In this document: positions 50,207 through 60,232 of the stretch, in pieces
Position numbering within the stretch: the stretch's first letter is position 1
Layout: each line of letters begins with the position of its first letter
From: Haloterrigena sp. H1
GTDB lineage: Archaea; Halobacteriota; Halobacteria; Halobacteriales; Natrialbaceae
Assembly (NCBI RefSeq): GCF_005938085.1
Contig: NZ_SMZK01000003.1
Span: forward strand, 186,001 to 250,000
Direction of reading: 5' to 3'
Length of the DNA: 64,000 nucleotides
Notes under the pieces: model-generated
Databases searched by the model: none
Told to the model about the DNA's origin: nothing
What the model saw: only the letters and a program-made list of their open reading frames with translations
Position numbers and translations under genes: made by a program

Positions 50207-51496
50207 TTATGTTCCGTGATCCCAGCTTCCCATGTACTCGCGCTGGGTATCCGTCAGCGAGTCGAAGTCGACGCCTTCGGCCTCGAGTTTGATCTCGGCG
50301 ATCTCTTTGTCGAGGTCGTCGGGCACGTCGTGGACGCCGGCGTCGTAGGCGTCGCCGTTCTCGAGCAGCTCACGCACACAGACGGCCTGAATCCCGAAGC
50401 TCTGGTCCATGACCTCGACGGGGTGGCCAAGCGAGACCGGCGCGGCGAGGTTGACGAGCCGTCCCTCGGCGATGATGTTCAGCCGACGGCCATCCGCGAG
50501 TTCGTAGGCTTCGACGCCGTCGCGAGCCTCGTAGCGGTCGACCGCGAGGTCGTCTAAGGCCTCGAGATCGATCTCGATGTCGAAGTGGCCCGCGTTGGCG
50601 AGTAAGACGCCGTCTTTCATCTTCTCGAAGTGCTCCTCGACGATGACGTCACGGTTGCCCGTCGTCGTCAGGAAGACGTCGCCGACTTCGGCGGCCTCGG
50701 CCATCGGCATCACGTCGTAGCCCTCCATGTGGGCCTCGAGCGCGCGGCGGGGCTCGACCTCAGTGACGATGACGTTCGCGTTCTGGCCCGCTGCCTTCTT
50801 CGCGACGCCCTTGCCACAGTAGCCGTAGCCGGCGACGACGACGTTCTTGCCGGCCCACGAGAGATTGGTCGTCATCGCGATGGAGGCCAGCGAGGATTCG
50901 CCGGTGCCGTGGACGTTGTCGAACAGCCGCTTCATCGGCGTGTCGTTGACCGCGAAGACGGGGTAGTCAAGCGCCCCGTCGTCGTCCATCGCGCGCAGGC
51001 GGTGGACGCCGGTCGTGGTCTCCTCGGCACCGCCGATGATGCCGTCGATCAGTTCGGGGTAGTCCTCGTGGATCGCCGCGACGAGGTCCATCCCGTCGTC
51101 GACGGTGATCGTCGGCTCGTGGGCGATGACGGCCTCGATAGCCTCGTAATACTCCTCGTCGTCGACGCCGCGTTTGGCGTAGCTGGTGATGTTCTCGTGG
51201 GTATCCAGCGCCGCCGAGACGTCGTCATGAGTCGAGAGCGGATTACAGCCCGTGACGGCGACCTCCGCGCCACCTTCCGCGAGCGTCTCGACGAGGATCG
51301 CCGTCTTCGCCTCGACGTGCATCGCCATCGCGATGCGCTCGCCCTCGAAAGGCTGGTCGGCGACGAACTCTTCGCGGACGTGCTCGAGAATCGGCATGTG
51401 CTGGGCGGCCCAGTCCATCTTCCGGCGTCCCTCCGCGCGAGCGGACTCGAGATCGTCCAACTGCTCGCTGATCGGGGGATACGCAGTATCGGTCAT
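50207..51496 (-). CDS. ahcY: adenosylhomocysteinase
   Basis: A 429-residue S-adenosylhomocysteine hydrolase: MPILEHVREEF, GERIAMAMHVEAKTAILVET, VAVTGCNPLSTHDDVSAAL, the DDGMDLVAAIHEDYPEL segment, ETTTGVHRLRAM, the NAD-binding VVVAGYGYCGKGVAKKAAGQ and LLANAGHFDIEID. It splits S-adenosylhomocysteine into homocysteine and adenosine, clearing the inhibitor made by methyltransferases. The SAH/MTA-type deaminase gene at 53073 is close by and functionally linked. Confidence 0.95.
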   Translation of the reverse strand: MTDTAYPPISEQLDDLESARAEGRRKMDWAAQHMPILEHVREEFVADQPFEGERIAMAMHVEAKTAILVETLAEGGAEVAVTGCNPLSTHDDVSAALDTHENITSYAKRGVDDEEYYEAIEAVIAHEPTITVDDGMDLVAAIHEDYPELIDGIIGGAEETTTGVHRLRAMDDDGALDYPVFAVNDTPMKRLFDNVHGTGESSLASIAMTTNLSWAGKNVVVAGYGYCGKGVAKKAAGQNANVIVTEVEPRRALEAHMEGYDVMPMAEAAEVGDVFLTTTGNRDVIVEEHFEKMKDGVLLANAGHFDIEIDLEALDDLAVDRYEARDGVEAYELADGRRLNIIAEGRLVNLAAPVSLGHPVEVMDQSFGIQAVCVRELLENGDAYDAGVHDVPDDLDKEIAEIKLEAEGVDFDSLTDTQREYMGSWDHGT

Positions 51497-51765
51497 AGAT
51501 CGATTGAGTGGGAGCGCGGCAAAAACGCTACCGAACCGCTCCGGCGGCCGATTTCTGCCGGCGGTTCGATCGTGGCAGGGGTGACATGTCTCGAGCGGGT
51601 TCGAAATAAACAGCGAAAACGGTGGGTGAGTCGTGATTACTACGTGCCTGATCGATCGGGGTGGCCACGGTTCGGTGGCGAGCGCCGCGATCGTGGTTCA
51701 ATACTGGCGATAGCTGACGGACCGTACGCCAGCGTCAATCCTTCGACCGACGGTCGAGAGCGATA

Positions 51766-52914
51766 TCAGTTCGGACCGGCGTGGCTGGGTGGGCCGCCGC
51801 CGTTTCCGTTATTTCCGCTGCTACCGCTGCCGCTATCGTCGCTGTCGCTGTCTTCGGTGTCGTCGTCGTCGCTGTCTTCGGTGTCGTCGTCTTCGCTGTC
51901 TTCGGTATCGTCGTCGTCATCCACATCGTCGCTATCAGTCGGCGGGCCCGCGTGTTCCGGTGGCCCCCGTTTGTCGTCATCGTCGTCGTCAACGTCCTCG
52001 CTGTCGTCGTCAGTCGGCGGACCAGCGTGTTCCGGTGGGCCTCGTTTGTCGTCTTCGTCTTCGTCATCATCGTCGCCCGGCGGGCCAGCGTGGCCCGGTG
52101 GACCGGCGTGGTCCGGTGCGTTACCCGGGTTGTGCTCGACGACAAAGTTCGCGATTCGAAGGCCACGCGTCGTGTCAGAGTCGGATTCTGCCTCTTGCTC
52201 CTCGGCGAACGCGGAGACGAGCGCGCCGAAGTTCTCGTACTCGGCTGCCTCGAGCGTCACCGTCGTCTCAGCGGATTCGCTGTCGGCCGTCGCGGTGATG
52301 GCGACCTCGACGCTGTCGTTCCCGAACGGCGCGGACAGACTCACCGTGCCGTTCTCGTCCGTCGTGTACGTGCCCTCGTCAGTGTAGGACACGTTCTCGT
52401 CGACGGTCGAGACGTTGACCGTCGCGTTCGGAGCGGCAGTGTCGTTCTCCGTAACCGTCACGGTGACGTCGTCATTGTTCTGTTCGACGGAGATGTCGAG
52501 CCCTTCGGATTCAGTCTCGGTCGTCGGCTCGAGCATTGCCACCGTCGTCCCCGAAGCGTTTCCGGACGACGCGTTGACTGTCACGTTGACTGTCGTCTCG
52601 GGAGCAGAGAGGTCGAGCGTGCCGTTGGTGTCAGTCGTCCCGTTTGCGGCATACGAGACGTTCTCGTCGAGGCTCGTCACGTTGACAGCCGCGCCCTCGA
52701 CCGTCCCGTTCTTGGTGGTCTCGTTTTCAAATGCACTCTCGTTCCACGTAACCGTCACAACGGTGTCGTCGACGGATACGTTCAGCTCGTCTGTCTCATC
52801 GGGCGATACATCAGTATTGGCTGCTGCTGCCGCCGACACTGTTCCCAGCGGGGCGGCCACAGACAGGATCATCGCGGTAGCCAACGCCACCACGAACAAT
52901 CGATTTTGCTTCAT
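51766..52914 (-). CDS. secreted surface glycoprotein with acidic repeat tail
   Basis: A 382-residue protein from ATG 52914 (an upstream TTG would add three residues). The Sec signal peptide is MKQNRLFVVALATAMILSVA with cleavage near VSAAAAA. Two Ig-like beta domains share the phrases NVTSLDENVSYAANGTTDTN and NVSTVDENVSYTDEGTYTTD, so the region is duplicated. It has many N-x-S/T sequons. From ~255 on, it has copies of a GPPEHAGPPTD unit separated by runs of Asp/Glu/Ser. No LPxTG or PGF sorting motif was seen at the C terminus. Likely a cell-surface or matrix protein. AT-rich promoter DNA lies at 52960-53030. Confidence 0.8.
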   Translation of the reverse strand: MKQNRLFVVALATAMILSVAAPLGTVSAAAAANTDVSPDETDELNVSVDDTVVTVTWNESAFENETTKNGTVEGAAVNVTSLDENVSYAANGTTDTNGTLDLSAPETTVNVTVNASSGNASGTTVAMLEPTTETESEGLDISVEQNNDDVTVTVTENDTAAPNATVNVSTVDENVSYTDEGTYTTDENGTVSLSAPFGNDSVEVAITATADSESAETTVTLEAAEYENFGALVSAFAEEQEAESDSDTTRGLRIANFVVEHNPGNAPDHAGPPGHAGPPGDDDDEDEDDKRGPPEHAGPPTDDDSEDVDDDDDDKRGPPEHAGPPTDSDDVDDDDDTEDSEDDDTEDSDDDDTEDSDSDDSGSGSSGNNGNGGGPPSHAGPN

Positions 52915-53072
52915 CTCATCCAAGAAATTCAGGCATTCATGAATAAAGCCACCCGGCAGTTCTCAGTGTTTTCCGGATCCAGAAAACTAGTAGAAAATAG
53001 TTTTTAGAGTTTATAGCAACTTCTGAGCGTTCAGTTTTCGTTCACCAGCCTGAATGGAAGGCGGCCCAGAGA

Positions 53073-54371
53073 TCAGTCTTCAGCGCGGGCGATCAGCGCC
53101 TCAGCCGCCTCGAGCGCTCGCTCACGAACCGCCCGTTCGTCCAGCGTCAGCACCTCGCGGTCGCGCATGAGTACCTGTCCGTCACAGACGGTGTGGCGGA
53201 CGTCCGACGCCGCGGCCGCGTAGGCGAGGTGACTGACGAGGTCGTGCGGCGGGGTGAGGTGAGGTTGCTCGAGGTCGATTACGGCGAGATCGGCCGGCGC
53301 ACCAGCCTCGAGCCGGCCCGACTCGAAGCCGATCGCGTCGGCGCTGCCTCGAGTCGCCATCTCGACGACGGCCTCGGCGGGCACCGCGCTGGCGTCGTCG
53401 GCCGCGAGTTTGCCGAGCATGGCCGCGTCGCGGGCCTCGTCCAGCATGGAGAGGTCGTTGTTCGAGGCCGCGCCGTCGGTGCCGAGCCCGACGGTGACGC
53501 CGGCCTCTCGCATCCGCTGGACGGGGGCCATCCCGCTTCCCAGTTTCATGTTCGACGCCGGGCAGTGGATCACGGCGGTCCCGGCCTCCGCGAGCAGGTC
53601 GATCTCGCGGTCGTCGACGTGGACGCCGTGGGCGACGAAGTCCTCGGGCTCGAGCATCCCGTGCTCGGCGGCGTACTCGAGCGGCCGCTGTCCGTGCTCC
53701 TCGACGATCGGCGTGACTTCGGCTTCGGTCTCGTTGGCGTGGTAGTGAACCGGGATCCCTGCCTCGCGCGCCTTGGGGATGAACTCCTCGAGATACTCGC
53801 CGCCGACGGTCGTCAGCGAGTGAGGCTTGAACGCCGTCGAGATCCGACCGTCTGCCGCGCCGTCGTACTCGCGGGCGATCTCGAGGCTCGTCTGGGCGTC
53901 CTCGCGGGCGGCCTCGTCGTCTTTTCCGACGGTGACGATACCGTGACCGAGTCGCGCCCGAACGCCGGCGTTCTCGACCGCCGCGGCGACCTCGGGGACG
54001 TGAAAGTACATATCCGCAACGGCAGTTGTTCCGGATTTGATCAGCTCGAGCAAGCCGAGTTCGGCACCGATGCGGACGTCCTCGGGGGTCATCTCGCCTT
54101 CGGCAGGCCAGATGTCCTCCTGAAGCCACGCGTCGAGCGGTTTGTCGTCTGCGTACCCCCGCAGGAGCGTCATCGCGACGTGACAGTGGCCGTTGACGAA
54201 TCCCGGCGTCACGAGCGAACCGGCAGCGTCGAGCGTCTCGTCGGCGTCGGCCGCCAGTTCGGGGGCGATCTCGCGGATCTCGCCGGTGTCCTGATCGACC
54301 AGTACGTCTGCGGTTGTCACCGTCAGATCGGGCCGGAGTACCTGTCCGTCGGTGATCGCAAGTGTCGTCAT
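53073..54371 (-). CDS. MTA/SAH/5'-deoxyadenosine deaminase-type amidohydrolase
   Basis: A 432-residue amidohydrolase: VTPGFVNGHCHVAMTLLRGY (metal HxH), GIPVHYHANETEAEV, FVAHGVHVDDREIDLL, HCPASNMKLGSGMAPV and VGLGTDGAASNNDLSMLDE (metal Asp). This combination is the MtaD/DadD type that deaminates 5'-methylthioadenosine, S-adenosylhomocysteine or 5'-deoxyadenosine; which one cannot be told here. It lies near adenosylhomocysteinase, with the surface protein gene between, and probably serves SAM by-product salvage. Confidence 0.9.
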   Translation of the reverse strand: MTTLAITDGQVLRPDLTVTTADVLVDQDTGEIREIAPELAADADETLDAAGSLVTPGFVNGHCHVAMTLLRGYADDKPLDAWLQEDIWPAEGEMTPEDVRIGAELGLLELIKSGTTAVADMYFHVPEVAAAVENAGVRARLGHGIVTVGKDDEAAREDAQTSLEIAREYDGAADGRISTAFKPHSLTTVGGEYLEEFIPKAREAGIPVHYHANETEAEVTPIVEEHGQRPLEYAAEHGMLEPEDFVAHGVHVDDREIDLLAEAGTAVIHCPASNMKLGSGMAPVQRMREAGVTVGLGTDGAASNNDLSMLDEARDAAMLGKLAADDASAVPAEAVVEMATRGSADAIGFESGRLEAGAPADLAVIDLEQPHLTPPHDLVSHLAYAAAASDVRHTVCDGQVLMRDREVLTLDERAVRERALEAAEALIARAED

Positions 54372-54436
54372 TAGATTGGGGTTCTCGCCGGGCGGCCTTA
54401 GCCTGTCGATGACCCGCGACGAGCCGAGCCGCGGGG

Positions 54437-54443
54437 TTTATGG
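54437..54443 (+). promoter_or_regulatory. TATA box for the SpoIIM-like gene
   Basis: GGGTTTATGG is centred ~26 bases before ATG 54466 and supports that start. Confidence 0.45.
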
Positions 54444-54465
54444 AACAGTTCGACAATATGAAACT

Positions 54466-55140
54466 ATGGACAATCGGACCCAGCGCGAGCGCGACCGATC
54501 CAACAGCGGCTATCCACCCCGTGCCGCGCTCGCCGACGCGTGGGACGAACACAGCCGATACGTCGGCTTCGCCGCCGGCCTGTTCGCGGTCGGGATCGTC
54601 GTCGGCATCGCGCTCATGATCGCCGGCTACAACTTGCTCGAGATCATCCAGGAGGTGGTCGGCGAGCCGCTGTTTCCCGACATCAGCGACCGGAGCCGGC
54701 TCGAACTGGCACAGTTCCTGCTCGTCAACAACAGCCGGGCGTTCCTGCTGTCGATCCTCGGCGTCCTGACGCTCGGGCTCCTGACGGCTTGGGCGATGGT
54801 GTTCAACGGGATCATCGTCGGGAACGTCGGTGCCTTTATCGCCGGCAGCGTCGGCGTCGGCTACATCCTCGTCGGCCTGTTACCTCATGGCATCTTCGAG
54901 CTCCCCGCGCTCTTTATTGCCGCCGGCGTCGGCTTCCGGCTGCTCTACCGCGTCGGCCAACGGATTCGAGGGTCCCGCAGTTCAATCATCACGAAACGCT
55001 ATCTCTACCGGACCGGGCTGCTCGTCCTCGCGGGCTGGCTCTTGCTCGTCGTCGCCGCCGTCGTCGAGGCGTTCGTCACGCCTGCGCTGCTCGAGACGCT
55101 GTTTGCCGACCGGCTCGAGGCGATGGGGTCATCCCCGTAA
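54466..55140 (+). CDS. SpoIIM/DUF95-family membrane protein
   Basis: A 224-residue protein with four to five membrane segments: YVGFAAGLFAVGIVVGIALMI, NNSRAFLLSILGVLTLGLLTAW, VFNGIIVGNVGAFIAGSVG and a C-terminal LLVLAGWLLLVVAAVVEAF. LLPHGIFELPALFIAAGVGF is the SpoIIM/DUF95 signature. In sporulating bacteria a member forms an engulfment complex; archaeal copies are of unknown role. Start set by TATA spacing. Confidence 0.85.
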   Translation: MDNRTQRERDRSNSGYPPRAALADAWDEHSRYVGFAAGLFAVGIVVGIALMIAGYNLLEIIQEVVGEPLFPDISDRSRLELAQFLLVNNSRAFLLSILGVLTLGLLTAWAMVFNGIIVGNVGAFIAGSVGVGYILVGLLPHGIFELPALFIAAGVGFRLLYRVGQRIRGSRSSIITKRYLYRTGLLVLAGWLLLVVAAVVEAFVTPALLETLFADRLEAMGSSP

Positions 55141-55235
55141 TCGGGGCCGTTTATCCAGTTTATAAGCTGTTGAACGGTCGTAAACGGATCGAATCGTCGT
55201 CCCCCTTTTTCTCGAGATGGTGACTGTGCTCGGAT

Positions 55236-56099
55236 ATGAACAGACGCACAATCCAACTCGTATTGGTGGCAAGCCTCGTCGCCATCGCCGGCTGTGCCGG
55301 TGGGATGGGCGGCAACCCGGGAACCGACGCGCCGACTGACGACAGCTCGATGACGGACTCGAGCGGCGGGACGGGAACGGCCGCGTTCTACGTCAGCGAC
55401 GAGCCGAGCGTGATCGACGACTTCGAACACCTCAACGTGACGATTACGAAAGTCGGGTTCAAGAAGACCGACAACGTGACCGCCGACGCGACGAACGAGA
55501 CCGACGGTAACGTCACCGATGGCAACGTCACGGAGGCCGAGTCGGACAGCGCCGGCAACGAATCGACGACCGAAACGCCAACTAACGAGACGGCCGAGAA
55601 CGACAGCGAGGACAGTGCGGCCGACGAGCAGTGGATCGAGCGCGAGGTCAACGAAACGACCGTCGACCTCACCGAGCTGAAAGGCGCGAATGCATCCATG
55701 ATCGACGAGTTCGAACTGCCCGCCGGTGAGTACGAGACGGTCTTCATCTACGTCAGCGACACCGAGGGCGTCCTGACCGACGGCACGGAGACGCAGGTGA
55801 AGCTGCCGAGCAACAAGCTCCAACTGCACACGACGTTTACCATCGGGAACAACGAGTCGGTCGACTTCGTCTACGACATCGCGCCCCACAAAGCCGGTAA
55901 GAGCGGGAAGTACGTCCTCAAGCCGGTGATCAGCGAGAGCGGAACGGGCGACGAAGTCGAGATCCACGACATCGACGAGCAGAAGCCTGACGAATCGACG
56001 GACGGTGAGCAGCAAGACGACACGACGGGAGACGAAACCGAAGCAACGCAGGCAAAAAGCGGCGGACAGCAGCCCACGGACACACCACAGCAGGGCTAA
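55236..56099 (+). CDS. DUF4382 lipoprotein
   Basis: A 287-residue predicted lipoprotein. The N terminus MNRRTIQLVLVASLVAIAGC ends in an AGC lipobox and has a twin-Arg-like start. The DUF4382 domain follows: AAFYVSDEPSVIDDFEHLNV and ITKVGFKK, then after a Thr/Glu-rich insert VDLTELKGANASMIDEFELP and AGEYETVFIYVSDTEGVL. The C terminus is a Thr/Asp/Glu/Gln-rich disordered tail. Extracellular, ligand unknown. Confidence 0.85.
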   Translation: MNRRTIQLVLVASLVAIAGCAGGMGGNPGTDAPTDDSSMTDSSGGTGTAAFYVSDEPSVIDDFEHLNVTITKVGFKKTDNVTADATNETDGNVTDGNVTEAESDSAGNESTTETPTNETAENDSEDSAADEQWIEREVNETTVDLTELKGANASMIDEFELPAGEYETVFIYVSDTEGVLTDGTETQVKLPSNKLQLHTTFTIGNNESVDFVYDIAPHKAGKSGKYVLKPVISESGTGDEVEIHDIDEQKPDESTDGEQQDDTTGDETEATQAKSGGQQPTDTPQQG

Positions 56100-56231
56100 C
56101 GCGACCGACAGCCGTCACAGAACGCACGGAGTGGGCCGTCGACACTAACAGCGGTGGCACCTCACTCGCCACCCGAATCGAACGCTATTTTGCAGGCAGA
56201 TCGACAGCGCAGAAGCAGTCGGCTCGAGCCG

Positions 56232-58838
<2,607 letters not shown>

Positions 58839-58924
58839 TAGTAACTACTAAGGAGTGGTGACTTACCCTCTTTACTGGTTAGAACGCAAAGTTTCGAGCC
58901 GTGATTTCTTTCGAGTCGTAACTC

Positions 58925-59030
58925 ATACTGCCAGACAGAACGACGTGCAGCCGGTCGCGACTTCGCGGCCGTCCCCAGTGACGGCCGCACACATGCGACC
59001 GGCGTCGTCGTGACTGCTGTCCAGTAGTAT
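58925..59030. repeat. type-1 hairpin element upstream of copA
   Basis: Nested inverted repeats: ATACTGCCAGACAG with CTGTCCAGTAGTAT at the ends, AACGACG with CGTCGTCG, CCGGTCGC with GCGACCGG, and GCGGCCGTC with GACGGCCGC around a short loop, so the 106 bp can fold into one long hairpin. On the minus strand its terminal TGA is the stop codon of the Lrp-TRASH gene. Its near-twin is at 60003. Confidence 0.75.
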
Positions 59031-59617
59031 CACGCGGCCTCCTCGAGCCGGTCGTACCGCTCTTCGAACCGGCCTCGACAGGATTGACAACAGAAATGGT
59101 ACACTTCGCCGTCGATGCGGGTCGACTCGCCTTCGCTGTCGACGGTGTTGCCACACTCCGCGCAGGTGAGCGCGAACGCCGTCCCGTCGAGCGACGGTGT
59201 CCACTCGGCGTCGTCGATCAGCGTCACGTCGTAGTCGACGCCGTCGACGGGAAACAGTCCCTCGAGCCACTCGTGGACCCGCTGGAGTTGCGCGCGCGCG
59301 TAGAACCAGCAGTCACCGTCGGCGGTGACGAACACGTGTTCGACCGCGTCGGCGTCGACGAGCGCTGCCTTGCAGTCGGCGACAGTGCCCGGCGGAACGG
59401 TCGCGCGCACGAACACCGGAACGCCCGCCCGAAGCTGTGACTGGTCGACATCGACAGTGAAGCCGTTGATGACGCCCGCCGCCTCGAGGCGCTCGACGCG
59501 GTCGGAGACGGCCGGCCCGGAGAGGCCGACCGCCTCAGCGATCTCGCTGTACGGTCGGCGAGCGTTCTCGGCCAGCAACCGCAGGATCTCCATGTCTGTT
59601 TCGTCGAGGTCGCGCAT
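59030..59617 (-). CDS. Lrp/AsnC-type copper-responsive regulator with C-terminal TRASH domain
   Basis: A 195-residue regulator from ATG 59617. An N-terminal Lrp HTH (LDETDMEILRLLAENARRPY; LSGPAVSDRVERLEAAGVIN) is followed by an AsnC-like ligand domain (TVDVDQSQLRAGVPVFVRA, CWFYARAQLQRVHEWLEG). The C-terminal TRASH domain, LTCAECGNTVDS...VYHFCCQSCRGRFEER, has Cys-x2-Cys and Cys-Cys-x2-Cys metal ligands. Haloarchaeal proteins with this layout control copper efflux ATPases. Divergent from the HMA chaperone gene with an operator-like palindrome between. The frame is open upstream of 59617 but not conserved. Confidence 0.9.
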   Translation of the reverse strand: MRDLDETDMEILRLLAENARRPYSEIAEAVGLSGPAVSDRVERLEAAGVINGFTVDVDQSQLRAGVPVFVRATVPPGTVADCKAALVDADAVEHVFVTADGDCWFYARAQLQRVHEWLEGLFPVDGVDYDVTLIDDAEWTPSLDGTAFALTCAECGNTVDSEGESTRIDGEVYHFCCQSCRGRFEERYDRLEEAA

Positions 59618-59657
59618 ACAGACGGGTGGTGCTCGATAGCAAAGAGTGTAGCGGCAG

Positions 59658-59708
59658 CTACTTTCGGGTCGAAAGTTTCGGTCGCGCTCGGTTTGGAATC
59701 GAAAGTAG
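59658..59708. promoter_or_regulatory. operator-like repeats in the regulator/chaperone divergent promoter
   Basis: A perfect palindrome ACTTTCGGGTCGAAAGT (59660-59676) stands between the divergent genes. A longer, spaced pair CTACTTTCG (59658-59666) and CGAAAGTAG (59700-59708) overlaps it. The half-site TCGAAAG also occurs upstream of copA (58890-58915, minus orientation) and upstream of the YHS permease (61706-61713). This suggests binding of the Lrp-TRASH regulator, by inference. Confidence 0.6.
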
Positions 59709-59743
59709 AAATGTACAAAGATCGGGTGTCCATACACGGCCGT

Positions 59744-59941
59744 ATGAGCCAGACGATCACCGTCGAGGGGATGTCGTGTGAACACTGCGAACAGAGCGTC
59801 GAAGAAACGCTCGCGAACGTTCAGGGTGTCCAGTCGGTCGAGGTCGACCTTGACGCAGCGCAGGCGACCGTCGAAGGTGACGCGGCGACTCAGGACCTCG
59901 TCAGCGCGGTCGACGAGGCCGGCTACGACGCGTCAGCGTAA
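59744..59941 (+). CDS. HMA-domain copper chaperone
   Basis: A 65-residue CopZ-like protein: MSQTITVEGMSCEHCEQSVE has the MxCxxC Cu(I) site, then TLANVQGVQSVEVDLDAAQA and DLVSAVDEAGYDAS. It hands copper to CopA. ATG 59744 is chosen since the upstream in-frame ATG at 59693 lies inside the operator region and adds non-family residues. Divergent from the regulator and followed by two hairpin elements. Confidence 0.93.
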   Translation: MSQTITVEGMSCEHCEQSVEETLANVQGVQSVEVDLDAAQATVEGDAATQDLVSAVDEAGYDASA

Positions 59942-60002
59942 GTACCGCCTCGAGTCGGTCACCGACCGGACGATCAGACAGCGTCCACTCGGTGGGACGG
60001 TG

Positions 60003-60112
60003 ATACTGCCGGACAGAACGACGTGAAGATCGGTCGCGGATTCGCGGCCGTCTCCACCGGTGACGGCCGCAGCAGAGCGACCGACTTCGTATTGACTTCT
60101 GTCCGACAGTAT
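60003..60112. repeat. type-1 hairpin element downstream of the copper chaperone
   Basis: Ends ATACTGCCGGACAG and CTGTCCGACAGTAT, inner pair CGGTCGC/GCGACCG, and central pair GCGGCCGTC/GACGGCCGC, with the same order and nearly the same spacing as the copy at 58925. The two copies bracket the regulator-chaperone gene pair. Most of the 291-bp gap 59942-60232 is filled by this element and the next one. Confidence 0.75.
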
Positions 60113-60122
60113 GAGAAGAGCG

Positions 60123-60208
60123 CTATAGTAGCAACTGAAACGATTTACACACCGATCGCACAGTCGTCGTGCGATCGGGTGTGCAGTAACGTTCAGTGGC
60201 TACGATAG
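60123..60208. repeat. type-3 hairpin element, IS630/Tc1-MITE-like
   Basis: Outer inverted repeats CTATAGTAGCAACTGAAACG and, from the right end, CTATCGTAGCCACTGAACG. The inner hairpin pairs ACACCGATCGCAC with GTGCGATCGGGTGT. The TATAGTA tip is shared with the ends of the IS630 element at 9737 and the TA at each tip fits TA target duplication, so it may be a non-autonomous relative. Confidence 0.65.
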
Positions 60209-60232
60209 TTTTTCAGCGGAGCGCAGCGGGAG

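Noticed and set aside
51766..52130. Repeats that might be a CRISPR or minisatellite
   Set aside because: They are coding repeats of acidic residues and GPPEHAGPP units within one secreted protein, not equally spaced identical repeats.
51781..53007. 408-codon plus-strand frame rich in Val and Arg
   Set aside because: Antisense to the surface glycoprotein; its repeats arise from the Asp/Glu/Ser codon repeats on the coding strand.
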